DNA of 64,000 nt from Rhodanobacter sp. PCA2 (lineage in GTDB: Bacteria; Pseudomonadota; Gammaproteobacteria; Xanthomonadales; Rhodanobacteraceae), in contig NZ_NJIC01000033.1 in assembly GCF_013620825.1 (NCBI RefSeq), forward strand, positions 62,001 to 126,000. Direction: 5' to 3'. Below, in pieces: positions 26,852-34,945 of this stretch. The first letter of the stretch is position 1, and each line of letters begins with the position of its first letter. The notes beneath the pieces are model-generated. The model saw nothing but the letters and a program-made list of their open reading frames with translations. It had not been told where the DNA came from and did no database searches. The position numbers were made by a program, and so were the translations under genes.

Positions 26852-27919
26852 TCAGGGCGACAGCGCCTGCAACGCAGCGTCGCGCTTCGCCTTCGGTTCG
26901 CACGCCAATGCCCGGACCTGCGTGTAGAACGCCGGCCATTGGCCGCCACTCTTGCGAAACAGCACACCGAAGGCCGGCGTCCACTGGTCGTACAGGCCGA
27001 ACGGCAGCAAGCGCGCATTGTTGATCGGCTTCGCCACCCAGGCGTCGTAACGGCGATCCTGCGGCCAGTGCGTATCGCGCCACTCGGCGTATTCCGCGCG
27101 GAAATCGGCGATCTCGCGCTGCTTGCCCGCCTCCATCGCCTCGGCGTCCACGCCGCTGGCGTACAGCATCTTCAGGCGACCGCGCAGCGCCAGTACGAGC
27201 CTGGTGAAGCCGTCGTCCATCGCCTGGGCGTGGCCGTCGCCGGACGGCAGTCCGCGCGAGGCACGCCACTCGCGCAAGCCTTCGGTCTGCACGAAGGTGG
27301 CGAAGGACTCGTTGAATGCGGTGTCGTCCTTCGCATAGATCAACTGGTGCGCCAGTTCGTGGAAGATCGTGCCGGCCAGTTCGTCGTCGTCCCAGCGCAG
27401 CATGCTGCTCAGGATGGGATCGGCGAACCAGCCCAGCGTGGAATACGCCGGCACGCCGCCTACCCACACGTCGTCGCCCTGGCGCTGCATGCGCGCGGCG
27501 TCGGCCTCGGCCGCGGCTTCGCTGAACCAGCCGCGATAGGCCACGCAGCCGGCGACGGGAAAGCAATGGCGAACGGCCTCGACCGAATAGCGCGGCGTGG
27601 CGAACACGTTCCACACCACGTAAGGCCGATGCAGGGCCACGTAGGTGGTGTAGCTGCGGTTGTCGGGCAGGCCGAGATGGCTGCTGGCGTACTCGCGCGC
27701 GGCCAGCGCCAGCGACAGCCGCGCGGCAAGTTTCGGGTCAGTCGCCGGATCGCCCAGCAGCTTGCGCACCGGCTGCCGCTTCAGCACCAGCTCGCCCTGC
27801 CCGTGCGCCGCCTGCGCGTAGTAGCGGATGCTGCCGCAGGCACACAACAACAGGCTCATCGCGGCGAGCACGATGAGCCTGGACAGGTTGCGACGCGCAT
27901 TCGACGGCAGCTGGGGCAT
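26852..27919 (-). CDS. Putative aminopeptidase lipoprotein (PF10023 family)
   Basis: This 355-residue protein has a lipobox near the N-terminus (LLLCACGS, modified Cys) and a zinc-peptidase motif HELAHQLIY with a downstream Glu in FNESFATFVQTEG. The C-terminal part includes NNARLLPFGLYDQWTPAF, characteristic of this family of predicted aminopeptidases. It should be anchored in the outer or inner membrane facing the periplasm. A CATGAT box 6 nt before the ATG at 27919 resembles the leaderless pattern seen elsewhere in the window but is weaker. Confidence 0.82.
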   Translation of the reverse strand: MPQLPSNARRNLSRLIVLAAMSLLLCACGSIRYYAQAAHGQGELVLKRQPVRKLLGDPATDPKLAARLSLALAAREYASSHLGLPDNRSYTTYVALHRPYVVWNVFATPRYSVEAVRHCFPVAGCVAYRGWFSEAAAEADAARMQRQGDDVWVGGVPAYSTLGWFADPILSSMLRWDDDELAGTIFHELAHQLIYAKDDTAFNESFATFVQTEGLREWRASRGLPSGDGHAQAMDDGFTRLVLALRGRLKMLYASGVDAEAMEAGKQREIADFRAEYAEWRDTHWPQDRRYDAWVAKPINNARLLPFGLYDQWTPAFGVLFRKSGGQWPAFYTQVRALACEPKAKRDAALQALSP

Positions 27920-27959
27920 GCCGCCATCATGCCGCAGCCCCCGGCCCGGCAATCAAGGT

Positions 27960-28379
27960 TCAGTGATGATGATCGCCGCCGCGGCGACCATCGCCGCCGT
28001 GGCCGTGGCCGCCACCCCAGCCGCCACCCGCATGCCCCCGGCCACCGCCGCGGTTGCCGCCGTGCCAGTCGCCGCGGTTGCCGCCGCGCCATTCGCCACC
28101 GCGGCCGCGGTAATGGCGGTAGCCGCCGCGGTCGTACCACACGCCACCGATCGTCACGCCCGGCGCATAGCAGCAGCCATAGCCGTAGCCGCCGTCGTAC
28201 CAGCCGCCGTACCAGGAGGGCGAGGCATAGTAGGCGTCGCCGTACACCACGCCGTTGCCGTAATAGGCGGGACCGGCGTAGGGGCTGGAGCGCACGTAGC
28301 TGTAGCCCGGGTCGTAGTAGCAACCCGAGAGCAGCGCGGTCAGCGCGACGAGAACAAAACCGGCAAGCAGGCGTTTCAT
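27960..28379 (-). CDS. Small Tyr/Gly/His-rich lipoprotein
   Basis: This 139-residue protein has a lipoprotein signal (LTALLSGCYYDPGY). The mature part begins Tyr/Pro/Gly-rich (GPAYYGNGVVYGDAYY) and ends in a Gly/Arg/His tail with GGNRGDWHGGNRGG and a terminal DHHH. Low-complexity Gly-His stretches suggest metal binding or cell-surface adhesion, but no function is known. GGAGG stands 7 nt before the ATG. The upstream in-frame Met at 28418 lacks a lipobox at the right distance. Confidence 0.7.
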   Translation of the reverse strand: MKRLLAGFVLVALTALLSGCYYDPGYSYVRSSPYAGPAYYGNGVVYGDAYYASPSWYGGWYDGGYGYGCCYAPGVTIGGVWYDRGGYRHYRGRGGEWRGGNRGDWHGGNRGGGRGHAGGGWGGGHGHGGDGRRGGDHHH

Positions 28380-28461
28380 GGCGGGGCCTCCACGGGAGAC
28401 GACGACGCCAGCTTGCATCCGCCTGGTTGAACCGGCGCTGATGGCCCGCGCAGCCGGAAAT

Positions 28462-29067
28462 TCAGAAACTTGGCCGCTGCAACGCGTCCAGGAAATGCGA
28501 CAGCACCCGCGGATTCACCAGCAGCGTGAACGCCACGCCGTAGGCCGCACCCCACAGGTGCGCGCTGTGGTTGACGTTGTCGCGGCCGTTGCGGTCCATG
28601 TAGATCGAATACGCCGTGTACAGCACGGCGTAGATGATCGCTGGCATCGGTATCACCAGCACGATGATGCGCTGCCACGGCGCCAGCAGGATGTAGCTGA
28701 ACAGCACCGCCGATACCGCACCCGAAGCGCCGAGGCTGCGGTAATTCGGATTGTCGCGGTTCTTCAGATAGGTGGGCAGGATCGAGACCACCAGGCCGCC
28801 GAGGTAGAACAGCGCGAAGCCGAACGTGCCCAGCGCGCTGGCGTAGAACCGCTCCATGACCTGCCCGAAGAAGAACAGGGTGACCATGTTGAACAGCAGG
28901 TGGACGAAATCCGCGTGCACCAGGCCGTAGGTCACCAGCCGGTGGTATTCGCGCTGGCGGCTGATCGCGGGCGGCCAGAGGATCAGGTCGTTCATCAACC
29001 GCCCGTTCTTGAACGCCATGAACGAGACGATGCAGGTGATCGCGAGGATGATGAGGGTGATCGGCAT
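28462..29067 (-). CDS. Rhomboid family intramembrane serine protease
   Basis: This 201-residue membrane protein has six hydrophobic segments. The catalytic Ser is in [16 protein letters not shown] (GASG) and the His in [11 protein letters not shown], with [13 protein letters not shown] giving the conserved His-Asn of helix 2. The substrate is unknown. The start at 29067 gives the usual first helix ([19 protein letters not shown]). Confidence 0.9.
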   Translation of the reverse strand: MPITLIILAITCIVSFMAFKNGRLMNDLILWPPAISRQREYHRLVTYGLVHADFVHLLFNMVTLFFFGQVMERFYASALGTFGFALFYLGGLVVSILPTYLKNRDNPNYRSLGASGAVSAVLFSYILLAPWQRIIVLVIPMPAIIYAVLYTAYSIYMDRNGRDNVNHSAHLWGAAYGVAFTLLVNPRVLSHFLDALQRPSF

Positions 29068-29190
29068 GGACGGTTCCGGCCCGGCGACGGAGTGGTGGCG
29101 CATCTTGGCGGCAGCGCGGCCGCTTGTCGAATCCGTACCGTTCACGGCCGACGCGGCTATCATGCGCGCTCCGCCACGAATCCGCCCGCC

Positions 29191-30072
29191 ATGCCCGCGC
29201 TGCGCTATCTGCATTTGGACGTCTTTGCCGCCACTCATGGCGGCGGCAACCACCTCGGCGTGGTGATCGGCGCGGAGCACTGGAGCGGCGAGGCGATGCA
29301 GCGCTACGCGCGCTGGACCAACCTCGTCGAAACCACGTTCCTGCTGCCGCCCTCCACCAGCGGCGCGAGCTACCGCGTGCGCATCTTCACGCCGCACAAG
29401 GAAATCCCGTTCGCGGGCCATCCCAGCGTGGGCAGCGCGCACGCCGCGCTGGCCTGCGGCCTGGCCCAGCCGGTGGACGGCTTGCTGTGGCAGGAATGCG
29501 GCGCAGGCGTGCTGCCGATCCGCGTGGAAGGCAACGGCGCGGATCGGCGCCTGCTCCTGAAATCCCCGGGCGAGCGGGTGGTGCACACCGGCCGCGACGC
29601 GCATCCGCTGCTTGCCGCCGCCCTGGGCGGCATTGGCACCGGCGCTCTGCCGCCCGCACTGGTCGACGGCGGTCGCTGCTGGTGGCTGGCGGAAGTCGAA
29701 AGCGAGGCGGCGCTGCGCGCTTGGCAGCCCGACCACAGCGCGATCGGCGCGCTGGCACACGCCAGCGACAGCATGGGCCTGTGCGCGTTCGCGCGCAGCA
29801 GCCACCCCGATTACCAGCTGGTGGTGCGCGCCTTCCCGGCCGGCGTGGGCATCATCGAGGACCCCGCCTCGGGCGCCGCCAACGGCCTGATCGCGGCATA
29901 CATCGCGCAGGCCGAACCGCACGGCCCGCTGGCAGGCGGCTACACCGTGAGCCAGGGTCGCGAGATCGGCCACGACGCCCAGCTCGTCGCCCACATCATG
30001 GACGGCACCGTGTGGATCGGCGGCCGCACCCACACCATCATCGACGGCACGCTGGACTGGAACGACGCGTGA
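29191..30072 (+). CDS. PhzF family isomerase/epimerase-like protein
   Basis: This 293-residue protein has the two-lobed diaminopimelate-epimerase-like fold. The N-terminal region has [16 protein letters not shown] and a catalytic-type Glu, then [20 protein letters not shown], and the C-terminal region has [15 protein letters not shown]. PhzF homologues catalyse double-bond isomerisations, but most are uncharacterised. A TATCAT -10-like box is at 29158-29163. Its stop overlaps the GTG start of the next gene. Confidence 0.88.
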   Translation: MPALRYLHLDVFAATHGGGNHLGVVIGAEHWSGEAMQRYARWTNLVETTFLLPPSTSGASYRVRIFTPHKEIPFAGHPSVGSAHAALACGLAQPVDGLLWQECGAGVLPIRVEGNGADRRLLLKSPGERVVHTGRDAHPLLAAALGGIGTGALPPALVDGGRCWWLAEVESEAALRAWQPDHSAIGALAHASDSMGLCAFARSSHPDYQLVVRAFPAGVGIIEDPASGAANGLIAAYIAQAEPHGPLAGGYTVSQGREIGHDAQLVAHIMDGTVWIGGRTHTIIDGTLDWNDA

Positions 30073-30533
30073 GCAGCGACGCGCAAATCCTGGTGGATGC
30101 CGACGCCTGCCCGGTCGCCATCAAGGAGATCCTGTTCCGCGCCGCCGAACGCGCGCAGGTATCGGTGACCCTGGTGGCGAACCAGTACCTGCGCACGCCG
30201 CCCACGCGCTTCGTGCGCGCGGTGCAGGTGCCAGGCGGCTTCGACGTGGCCGACCACGAGATCGTGCGCCGCGTGGCCGCCGGCGACCTCGTGGTGACGC
30301 AGGACATACCGCTGGCCTCATTGGTGATCGAAAAGGGCGCACTGGCGTTGCACCCGCGCGGCGAACTGTTCACGGCCGAAACCATCGCCCAGCGCCTGGG
30401 CATGCGCAATTTCATGGAAGAGCTGCGCGGCGCCGGGGTCGACACCGGCGGCCACGCGCCGTTCCATCCGCGCGACAAGCAGGCCTTCGCCAACCAGCTC
30501 GATCGCTGGCTGCAGCAACGCCGCCATCCGTGA
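30069..30533 (+). CDS. YaiI/YqxD family (DUF188) protein
   Basis: This 154-residue protein begins [20 protein letters not shown], the hallmark of the UPF0178/DUF188 family, with ADxACP-type motif, QDIPLAS and a C-terminal [13 protein letters not shown]. The PIN-like fold and conserved acids hint at nuclease activity that has not been proven for this family. The start is GTG at 30069, overlapped with the phzF-like stop (GTGA), so the two are translationally coupled. Confidence 0.9.
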   Translation: MSSDAQILVDADACPVAIKEILFRAAERAQVSVTLVANQYLRTPPTRFVRAVQVPGGFDVADHEIVRRVAAGDLVVTQDIPLASLVIEKGALALHPRGELFTAETIAQRLGMRNFMEELRGAGVDTGGHAPFHPRDKQAFANQLDRWLQQRRHP

Positions 30534-30536
30534 TGC

Positions 30537-31715
30537 CTACGCCACCTCGCCCGCCGCACGGCCCGAGGCCCAGGCCCACTGGAAGTTGTAGCCGCCCAGC
30601 CAGCCGGTGACATCGACCACCTCGCCGATGAAGTACAGGCCGGGCACCTGCTTCGACTGCATCGTGCTGGAGGAAAGGCCGTCGGTATCCACGCCGCCCA
30701 GGGTAACCTCGGCGGTGCGGTAGCCCTCGGTGCCGCTGGCGACGATGGGCCAGTCGTGCAGTTGGCGGCCGATCTCGTGCAGCTCGGCATCGCGGTACTG
30801 GCGCATCGGCCGACTCGGGAACCACAGCTCGCACAGGCGCTGCGCAAGACGCCTGGGCAAGGCATCGGCCAATACGTTCTTCAGCTCGGCGGCCGGGCGC
30901 GCGGCACGTTGCGCCAGCAGCCAGTCGCCAAGTCCGGCGTCAGGCGCGAGATCGAGGCGCAGTTCGTCGCCCGGCTGCCAGTACGAGGAAATCTGCAGGA
31001 TCGCGGGGCCGCTGAGTCCGCGGTGGGTGAACAGCAGGCTTGCACGGAACGCGCGCTTGCCCACGCGCGCCTCGGCCAGCGGCAAAGCCACGCCAGCCAG
31101 ATCCTGGTAATGCTCCTGATGCTTGCCGCTCAGGGTCAGCGGCACCAGCGCCGCGCGCACTGGCAGCACCGCGTGGCCGAACTGCCGCGCCAGCTCGTAG
31201 CCGAAGCCGCTGGCGCCCATGCTGGGAATCGACAGGCCGCCGCTGGCCACCACCAGCGACTCGGCATGCACTTCGCCGCGTGCGGTGAGCACGGCGAAGC
31301 CTTCGTCCGTCCTGCGCACGCGCTCGACGCCGCAACTGGTCTCGATGCGCACGCCGGCTGCGGCGCATTCGTCCAGCAGCATGCGCACGATCTGCTTCGA
31401 CGAGTCGTCGCAGAACAGCTGGCCCAGCTCCTTCTCGTGGTAGGCGATGCGGTACTGCTCCACCAGCGCGATGAAATCCGCGGGCGTGTAGCGCGCCAGC
31501 GCGGACTTGGCGAAATGCGGATTCGCGCTGAGGTAGTTCGCCGGCGTCGCGCCGAGGTTGGTGAAGTTGCAGCGGCCGCCGCCCGACATCAGGATCTTCT
31601 TGCCGACCCGGTTCGCGTGATCGACCACCAGCACGCTGCGGCCGCGCTGCCCCGCCGCGATCGCGCACATCAGGCCCGCGGCGCCCGCACCGATGATCAG
31701 CACATCCGTTTTCAA
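30537..31715 (-). CDS. BaiN/RdsA-type NAD(P)/FAD-dependent flavoprotein (HI0933 family)
   Basis: This 392-residue flavoprotein has an N-terminal FAD-binding motif (LIIGAGAAGLMCAIAA), GGGRCNFTNLG, typical for the HI0933 family, a middle domain around KHQEHYQDLAGVALPL, and the C-terminal GGVDTDGL and GEVVDVTGWLGGYNFQWAWASG. Family members are thought to reduce double bonds, but the substrate is unknown. The start codon is TTG at 31715, placed 4 nt after GGTGGA; no ATG is available before the FAD motif. It converges with the DUF188 gene, 3 nt away. Confidence 0.9.
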   Translation of the reverse strand: MKTDVLIIGAGAAGLMCAIAAGQRGRSVLVVDHANRVGKKILMSGGGRCNFTNLGATPANYLSANPHFAKSALARYTPADFIALVEQYRIAYHEKELGQLFCDDSSKQIVRMLLDECAAAGVRIETSCGVERVRRTDEGFAVLTARGEVHAESLVVASGGLSIPSMGASGFGYELARQFGHAVLPVRAALVPLTLSGKHQEHYQDLAGVALPLAEARVGKRAFRASLLFTHRGLSGPAILQISSYWQPGDELRLDLAPDAGLGDWLLAQRAARPAAELKNVLADALPRRLAQRLCELWFPSRPMRQYRDAELHEIGRQLHDWPIVASGTEGYRTAEVTLGGVDTDGLSSSTMQSKQVPGLYFIGEVVDVTGWLGGYNFQWAWASGRAAGEVA

Positions 31716-31746
31716 GATTCCACCACGGCCGGTACCTCGCCAAAAG

Positions 31747-31825
31747 CGTCATTCCGGCGAAGGCCGGAACCCAGCGGCACCACTGTGCACGAAGACACTG
31801 GATCCCGGCCTTCGCCGGGATGACG
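31747..31825. repeat. 79-bp inverted repeat element (GTCATTCCGGCGAAGGCCGG family)
   Basis: The left arm CGTCATTCCGGCGAAGGCC and right arm GGCCTTCGCCGGGATGACG are near-perfect inverse copies separated by about 35 bp. This belongs to the dispersed intergenic inverted repeats common in proteobacteria. It lies between the TTG-start flavoprotein gene and yajQ and could fold into a long hairpin in a transcript. No gene is involved. Confidence 0.8.
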
Positions 31826-31898
31826 AACATGAAGGCGCGCATTATCGCGCAGCGCCATCGCTTACACTTCCCGCATCATCCATCCGCGAGCCGCCGCC

Positions 31899-32381
31899 AT
31901 GCCCTCCTTCGATGTAGTCTCCGAAGTCGACAAGCACGAACTGACCAATGCGGTCGACCAGGCCAACCGCGAACTGGCGAACCGCTTCGACTTCAAGGGT
32001 ACGGACGCGAAGTTCGCACTGGACGAATTCGTGATCACGCAGAGCGCGCCCAGCGATTTCCAGCTGCAGCAGATGCTGGACATCCTGCGCGCCCGGCTCA
32101 TCTCGCGGAAGATCGACGTCCGCGCGCTGGACATCGGCGAGGTGGAGACCAACCTCGCCGGCGCGCGCCAGAAGATCACCGTGAAACAGGGCATCGAGCA
32201 GCCGGTCGCGAAGAAGCTGGTGGCCACGCTGAAGGAGGCCAAGCTCAAAGTCGAGGCGCAGATCAACGGCGACAAGCTGCGCGTCACTGGCAAGAAGCGC
32301 GACGACCTCCAGGCTGCGATGGCGGTGCTGCGCAAGGCGGAGGTGGAACTGCCGTTGCAGTTCGACAATTTGCGGGATTGA
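31899..32381 (+). CDS. yajQ: YajQ family nucleotide-binding protein
   Basis: This 160-residue protein is clearly YajQ: MPSFDVVSEVDKHELTNAVD, NRFDFKGTDA, the GIEQPVAKKLV segment and the ending DLQAAMAVLRKAEVELPLQF. YajQ proteins bind RNA and tRNA, and the Xanthomonas member has been reported as a cyclic-di-GMP receptor that acts with a transcription factor. That is relevant because two diguanylate cyclases are encoded within 9 kb. A TACACT -10-like box lies near 31863-31868. Confidence 0.95.
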   Translation: MPSFDVVSEVDKHELTNAVDQANRELANRFDFKGTDAKFALDEFVITQSAPSDFQLQQMLDILRARLISRKIDVRALDIGEVETNLAGARQKITVKQGIEQPVAKKLVATLKEAKLKVEAQINGDKLRVTGKKRDDLQAAMAVLRKAEVELPLQFDNLRD

Positions 32382-32382
32382 G

Positions 32383-32630
32383 GCGCCTTCTCGCGCTTGC
32401 CTTGCTTCTACGACTTGGGCGACAGAGCAAAAGCGCATTGCTGATTGTCGGGAAAGCGCCTTCCTGCGCTTGTTTCGACGACCTGCGCGATAGAGCAGAA
32501 GCGCGTTGCCGATTGTCTGGAAAGTGCTTTCCTGCACTTTCCAGACTCGCCGTATCCGGCCTGCGCCGGATCCGGCTCCGCCCACCAAGCGCAGGCGCTT
32601 GGTGGGCGTGCGAGCCCTCCATGGCTCGCA
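32383..32630. repeat. Direct repeats (68-bp period) and perfect hairpins downstream of yajQ
   Basis: Two full units (about 32411-32470 and 32479-32537, roughly 80 % identical, containing GAGCANAAGCGCNTTGC) and a partial first unit starting right after the yajQ stop each end in a hairpin. The last hairpin is a perfect 13-bp inverted repeat (32515-32527 with 32534-32546, 6-nt loop). Two more follow: a 12-bp stem at 32581-32606 (CCCACCAAGCGC) and an 8-bp stem at 32609-32630. No coding potential is convincing in 32382-32660. Hairpins may end yajQ transcription, although no T-run is present. Confidence 0.75.
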
Positions 32631-32660
32631 GGGCGCATCGAACGTTCTCTTCGATGTGCC

Positions 32661-33332
32661 CTACCCGCCCATCCCCGCCACGATGTTCACCGTGATCGCG
32701 ATGATGAACACGTTGAAGAAGAACGCGATCACGCTGTGCAGCAAGGCCACGCGGCGCAGGTAGCGGCTGCTGATCTGCACGTCGGAGACCTGGAAGGTCA
32801 TGCCGATCACGATGGCGAAATAGGTGAAGTCCCAGTAGTCGGGTTCGGGCGTGTCGGGAAACTCCAGCCCGGAGTGCTTGTCGCCGAAGTCGCCGTAGAA
32901 ACCGTGCGCGTAGTGCAGCGCGAACATGACGTTGAGGAACAGCCAGCTCAGCACCACGCTGAGCGCGCCCACGCCCAGCGCGGGCAGGCCGCCGCCCTTC
33001 GCGGCGTGCAGCTCGGTGCCCAGCGCCACCAGCACCACGCCGGAGAGCACTACCGCGCTCCACAGGATGCCCCAGCGGCCGGTGTCCTGCGCCTTCGCCT
33101 GCACGCGCATGCGTGCGGGCGTGGATTTGCCGAACATCCGCGCCAGCGCGACCAGATAGACCACCGCGGCAAGGTCGAAACCCAGCAGGATCGACGTGGC
33201 GACGCGCAGGCCCAGCGCCATCAGCGCCGCGCCGGCGATCACGAAGATCGCGAACGAGATGCTGAGGCGCGGCCGTGCCGTGACGTAGCGGAACGGCCGC
33301 CAGCGCCGCCGCTTCGCGTTGCGTTCGCTCAA
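32661..33332 (-). CDS. DUF1345 integral membrane protein
   Basis: This 223-residue protein has about five hydrophobic segments and matches DUF1345: RYVTARPRLSISFAIFVIAG, HYAHGFYGD, PDYWDFTYFAIVIGMTFQVSDVQISSRYLRRVALLHS shown in pieces. Function is unknown. The likely start is TTG at 33332, overlapping the TGA of the upstream acetyltransferase gene (TTGA), because the only upstream ATG in frame (33371) lies inside that gene. It is thus probably co-translated. Confidence 0.82.
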   Translation of the reverse strand: MSERNAKRRRWRPFRYVTARPRLSISFAIFVIAGAALMALGLRVATSILLGFDLAAVVYLVALARMFGKSTPARMRVQAKAQDTGRWGILWSAVVLSGVVLVALGTELHAAKGGGLPALGVGALSVVLSWLFLNVMFALHYAHGFYGDFGDKHSGLEFPDTPEPDYWDFTYFAIVIGMTFQVSDVQISSRYLRRVALLHSVIAFFFNVFIIAITVNIVAGMGG

Positions 33333-33604
33333 GCGCGCAGGTCCGCGTACTCGGGATGCCGCGTCATCCATGCGTCGGCGTACGAGCACAGCGGCGCCAC
33401 CTTCCAGCCTTTGGCGCGGGCGTAATCCAGCGCCGTGCGCACCAGCTCGCCGGCCACGCCACGGCCGCCGGCCTCGGGCGGCACCAGGGTGTGGGTGATC
33501 GCCATGCCGCCCTCGGCCAGCGTGTAGTCGAGCACGCACAGCGTGCCTTCCACTTCCACCTCGAAACGCTGCGCGGCGCGGTTGTGCTGGATGTCCAACG
33601 TCAT
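33329..33604 (-). CDS. Small GNAT-like N-acetyltransferase (YjdJ/Acetyltransf_CG type)
   Basis: This 91-residue protein belongs to the minimal GNAT family PF14542. It has CVLDYTLAEGGMAITHTLVPPEAGGRGVAGELVRTALDYAR (written here only as a reading of the core) and the C-terminal Cys in LCSYADAWMTRHPEY. Such proteins keep only the acetyl-CoA-binding half of the GNAT fold. GGGAGACC precedes the ATG. The longer reading frame on the same strand is an antisense shadow of the DAHP synthase gene. Confidence 0.85.
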   Translation of the reverse strand: MTLDIQHNRAAQRFEVEVEGTLCVLDYTLAEGGMAITHTLVPPEAGGRGVAGELVRTALDYARAKGWKVAPLCSYADAWMTRHPEYADLRA

Positions 33605-33639
33605 GGCGGTCTCCCGGGAGGATGCCGCAAGCATACGCG

Positions 33640-34719
33640 TCAGGCGGCGATCTCGTCCCGCGCCACGTCGCGGCGCCGGCGCACCGCCGCGGCCAGCCGT
33701 TCCAGCACGCGCACCGAATCGTCCCAGCCTATGCAGCCGTCGGTGATGCTCTGGCCGTAGGTCAGCGGGCGATCCGGCAGCAGGTCCTGGCGGCCACCCA
33801 CGAGGTGGCTTTCCACCATCACGCCGACGATGCGCGACTCGCCCGCCTCGAGCTGGGCGGCGATGTCCGCGATCACGCGCGGCTGGTTGTCCGGGTTCTT
33901 GCCGCTGTTCGCATGGCTGGCGTCGACCATCACCCGCGCCGGCAGCCCGGCCTTGCCGATCGCGGCGCAGGCGGCCTCGACGCTGGCCGTGTCGTAGTTC
34001 GGCTGCTTGCCGCCGCGCAGGATCACATGGCAGTCGCGGTTGCCGCTGGTGGCGGCGATGGCGGCCTGGCCCTGCTTGGTCACCGCGAGGAAATGGTGCG
34101 GGTGCGAGGCCGCCTGCACCGCGTCCACCGCCAGCTTCACGTTGCCGTCGGTACCGTTCTTGAAGCCCACCGGGCAGGACAGGCCGGAGGCGAGTTCGCG
34201 GTGCACCTGGCTCTCGGTGGTGCGTGCGCCGATCGCGCCCCAGGCCACCAGGTCCGCGAGATACTGCGGCGAGATGATGTCCAGGAACTCGCAGCCGGCC
34301 GGCACGCCCAGCGCGTTGATGTCGCGCAGCAGCTTGCGCGCGACGCGCAGGCCGTGGTTGATGCGGAAGCTGCCGTCCAGGTCCGGGTCGTTGATCAGGC
34401 CCTTCCAGCCCACCGTGGTGCGCGGCTTCTCGAAATACACCCGCATCACGATCTCCAGCTCGCCGCCCAGGCGCACGCGCTGTTCCGCCAGCCGCTGCGC
34501 GTACTCCAGCGCGGCGCGCGTGTCGTGGATGGAGCACGGGCCGATCACCACCGCGAGGCGGTCGTCCGCGCCCTCGAGGATGCGGTGCACGGCGCTGCGC
34601 GCCTGGCCCACGGTGGCGAGCGCGGCGGGCGTGGCGGGACACTCCTCCATCACCTCGGCGGGCGTGGCGAGCGGGTTGATCGTGCGGATGCGCAGATCGT
34701 CGGTGGCTGACTGGGGCAT
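33640..34719 (-). CDS. aroG: 3-deoxy-7-phosphoheptulonate (DAHP) synthase, class I
   Basis: This 359-residue class I (AroF/G/H-type) enzyme has IGPCSIHD, MRVYFEKPRTTVGWKGLINDP in parts, PVGFKNGTDGN, DASHANSGK and a C-terminal SITDGCIGW. It condenses PEP and erythrose-4-phosphate as first step of aromatic biosynthesis. Start 34719 is chosen over 34761 because the latter sits on the T-run of the leader terminator and has no ribosome site. Upstream lies a complete attenuator with an aromatic leader peptide, so transcription should depend on charged Phe/Tyr/Trp tRNA. Which amino acid inhibits the enzyme itself cannot be told. Confidence 0.93.
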   Translation of the reverse strand: MPQSATDDLRIRTINPLATPAEVMEECPATPAALATVGQARSAVHRILEGADDRLAVVIGPCSIHDTRAALEYAQRLAEQRVRLGGELEIVMRVYFEKPRTTVGWKGLINDPDLDGSFRINHGLRVARKLLRDINALGVPAGCEFLDIISPQYLADLVAWGAIGARTTESQVHRELASGLSCPVGFKNGTDGNVKLAVDAVQAASHPHHFLAVTKQGQAAIAATSGNRDCHVILRGGKQPNYDTASVEAACAAIGKAGLPARVMVDASHANSGKNPDNQPRVIADIAAQLEAGESRIVGVMVESHLVGGRQDLLPDRPLTYGQSITDGCIGWDDSVRVLERLAAAVRRRRDVARDEIAA

Positions 34720-34762
34720 GGCGGCGGCTCTCTTCTCGGGTGGGGTGCCAGCGGCGGCCATG

Positions 34763-34792
34763 AAAAAAGCCGCCTGTGCTGCTGGCGGCTTT
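34763..34792 (-). terminator. Attenuator terminator of the DAHP synthase gene
   Basis: On the minus strand AAAGCCGCC-N9-GGCGGCTTT is followed by TTTTTT. The upstream arm overlaps CCGCCAG (34788-34782), which is complementary to CTGGCGG at 34842-34836; that in turn is complementary to CCGCCAG at 34879-34873 inside the leader peptide gene. This gives mutually exclusive 1:2, 2:3 and 3:4 pairings as in classical amino-acid attenuators. Confidence 0.88.
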
Positions 34793-34812
34793 CGGAATGG
34801 GGTTTCAGGACT

Positions 34813-34896
34813 TCAGGACAATCGCACCCATGCCTCCGCCAGCGGCTTCGGATAGCCATAAAACCAAAAGTACTGGCGGGCGTGGGCGGAGTGCAT
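34813..34896 (-). CDS. Aromatic leader peptide of the DAHP synthase attenuator
   Basis: This 27-codon open frame begins MHSAHAR and contains QYFWFYGY, with six aromatic residues in seven positions (Tyr, Phe, Trp, Phe, Tyr, Tyr). It ends at a TGA 21 nt before the attenuator terminator stem. Segment 1 of the attenuator (34873-34879) lies directly before the aromatic codons, so a ribosome stalled there would mask it and free segment 2 to form the antiterminator. There is no Shine-Dalgarno; a TATCAA box 7 nt before the ATG with TTTGAT 17 nt further up suggests a leaderless start. The function is regulatory; the peptide itself is probably degraded. Confidence 0.87.
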   Translation of the reverse strand: MHSAHARQYFWFYGYPKPLAEAWVRLS

Positions 34897-34945
34897 GGAG
34901 CTATTGATAGCACAATGGACGTCCAAATCAAACCCCGCGCCGGAC

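Noticed and set aside
34719-34761. Start of DAHP synthase at ATG 34761
   Set aside because: This codon sits on the T-run of the attenuator terminator and has no ribosome site; 34719 is supported by AAGAGAG upstream and family length.
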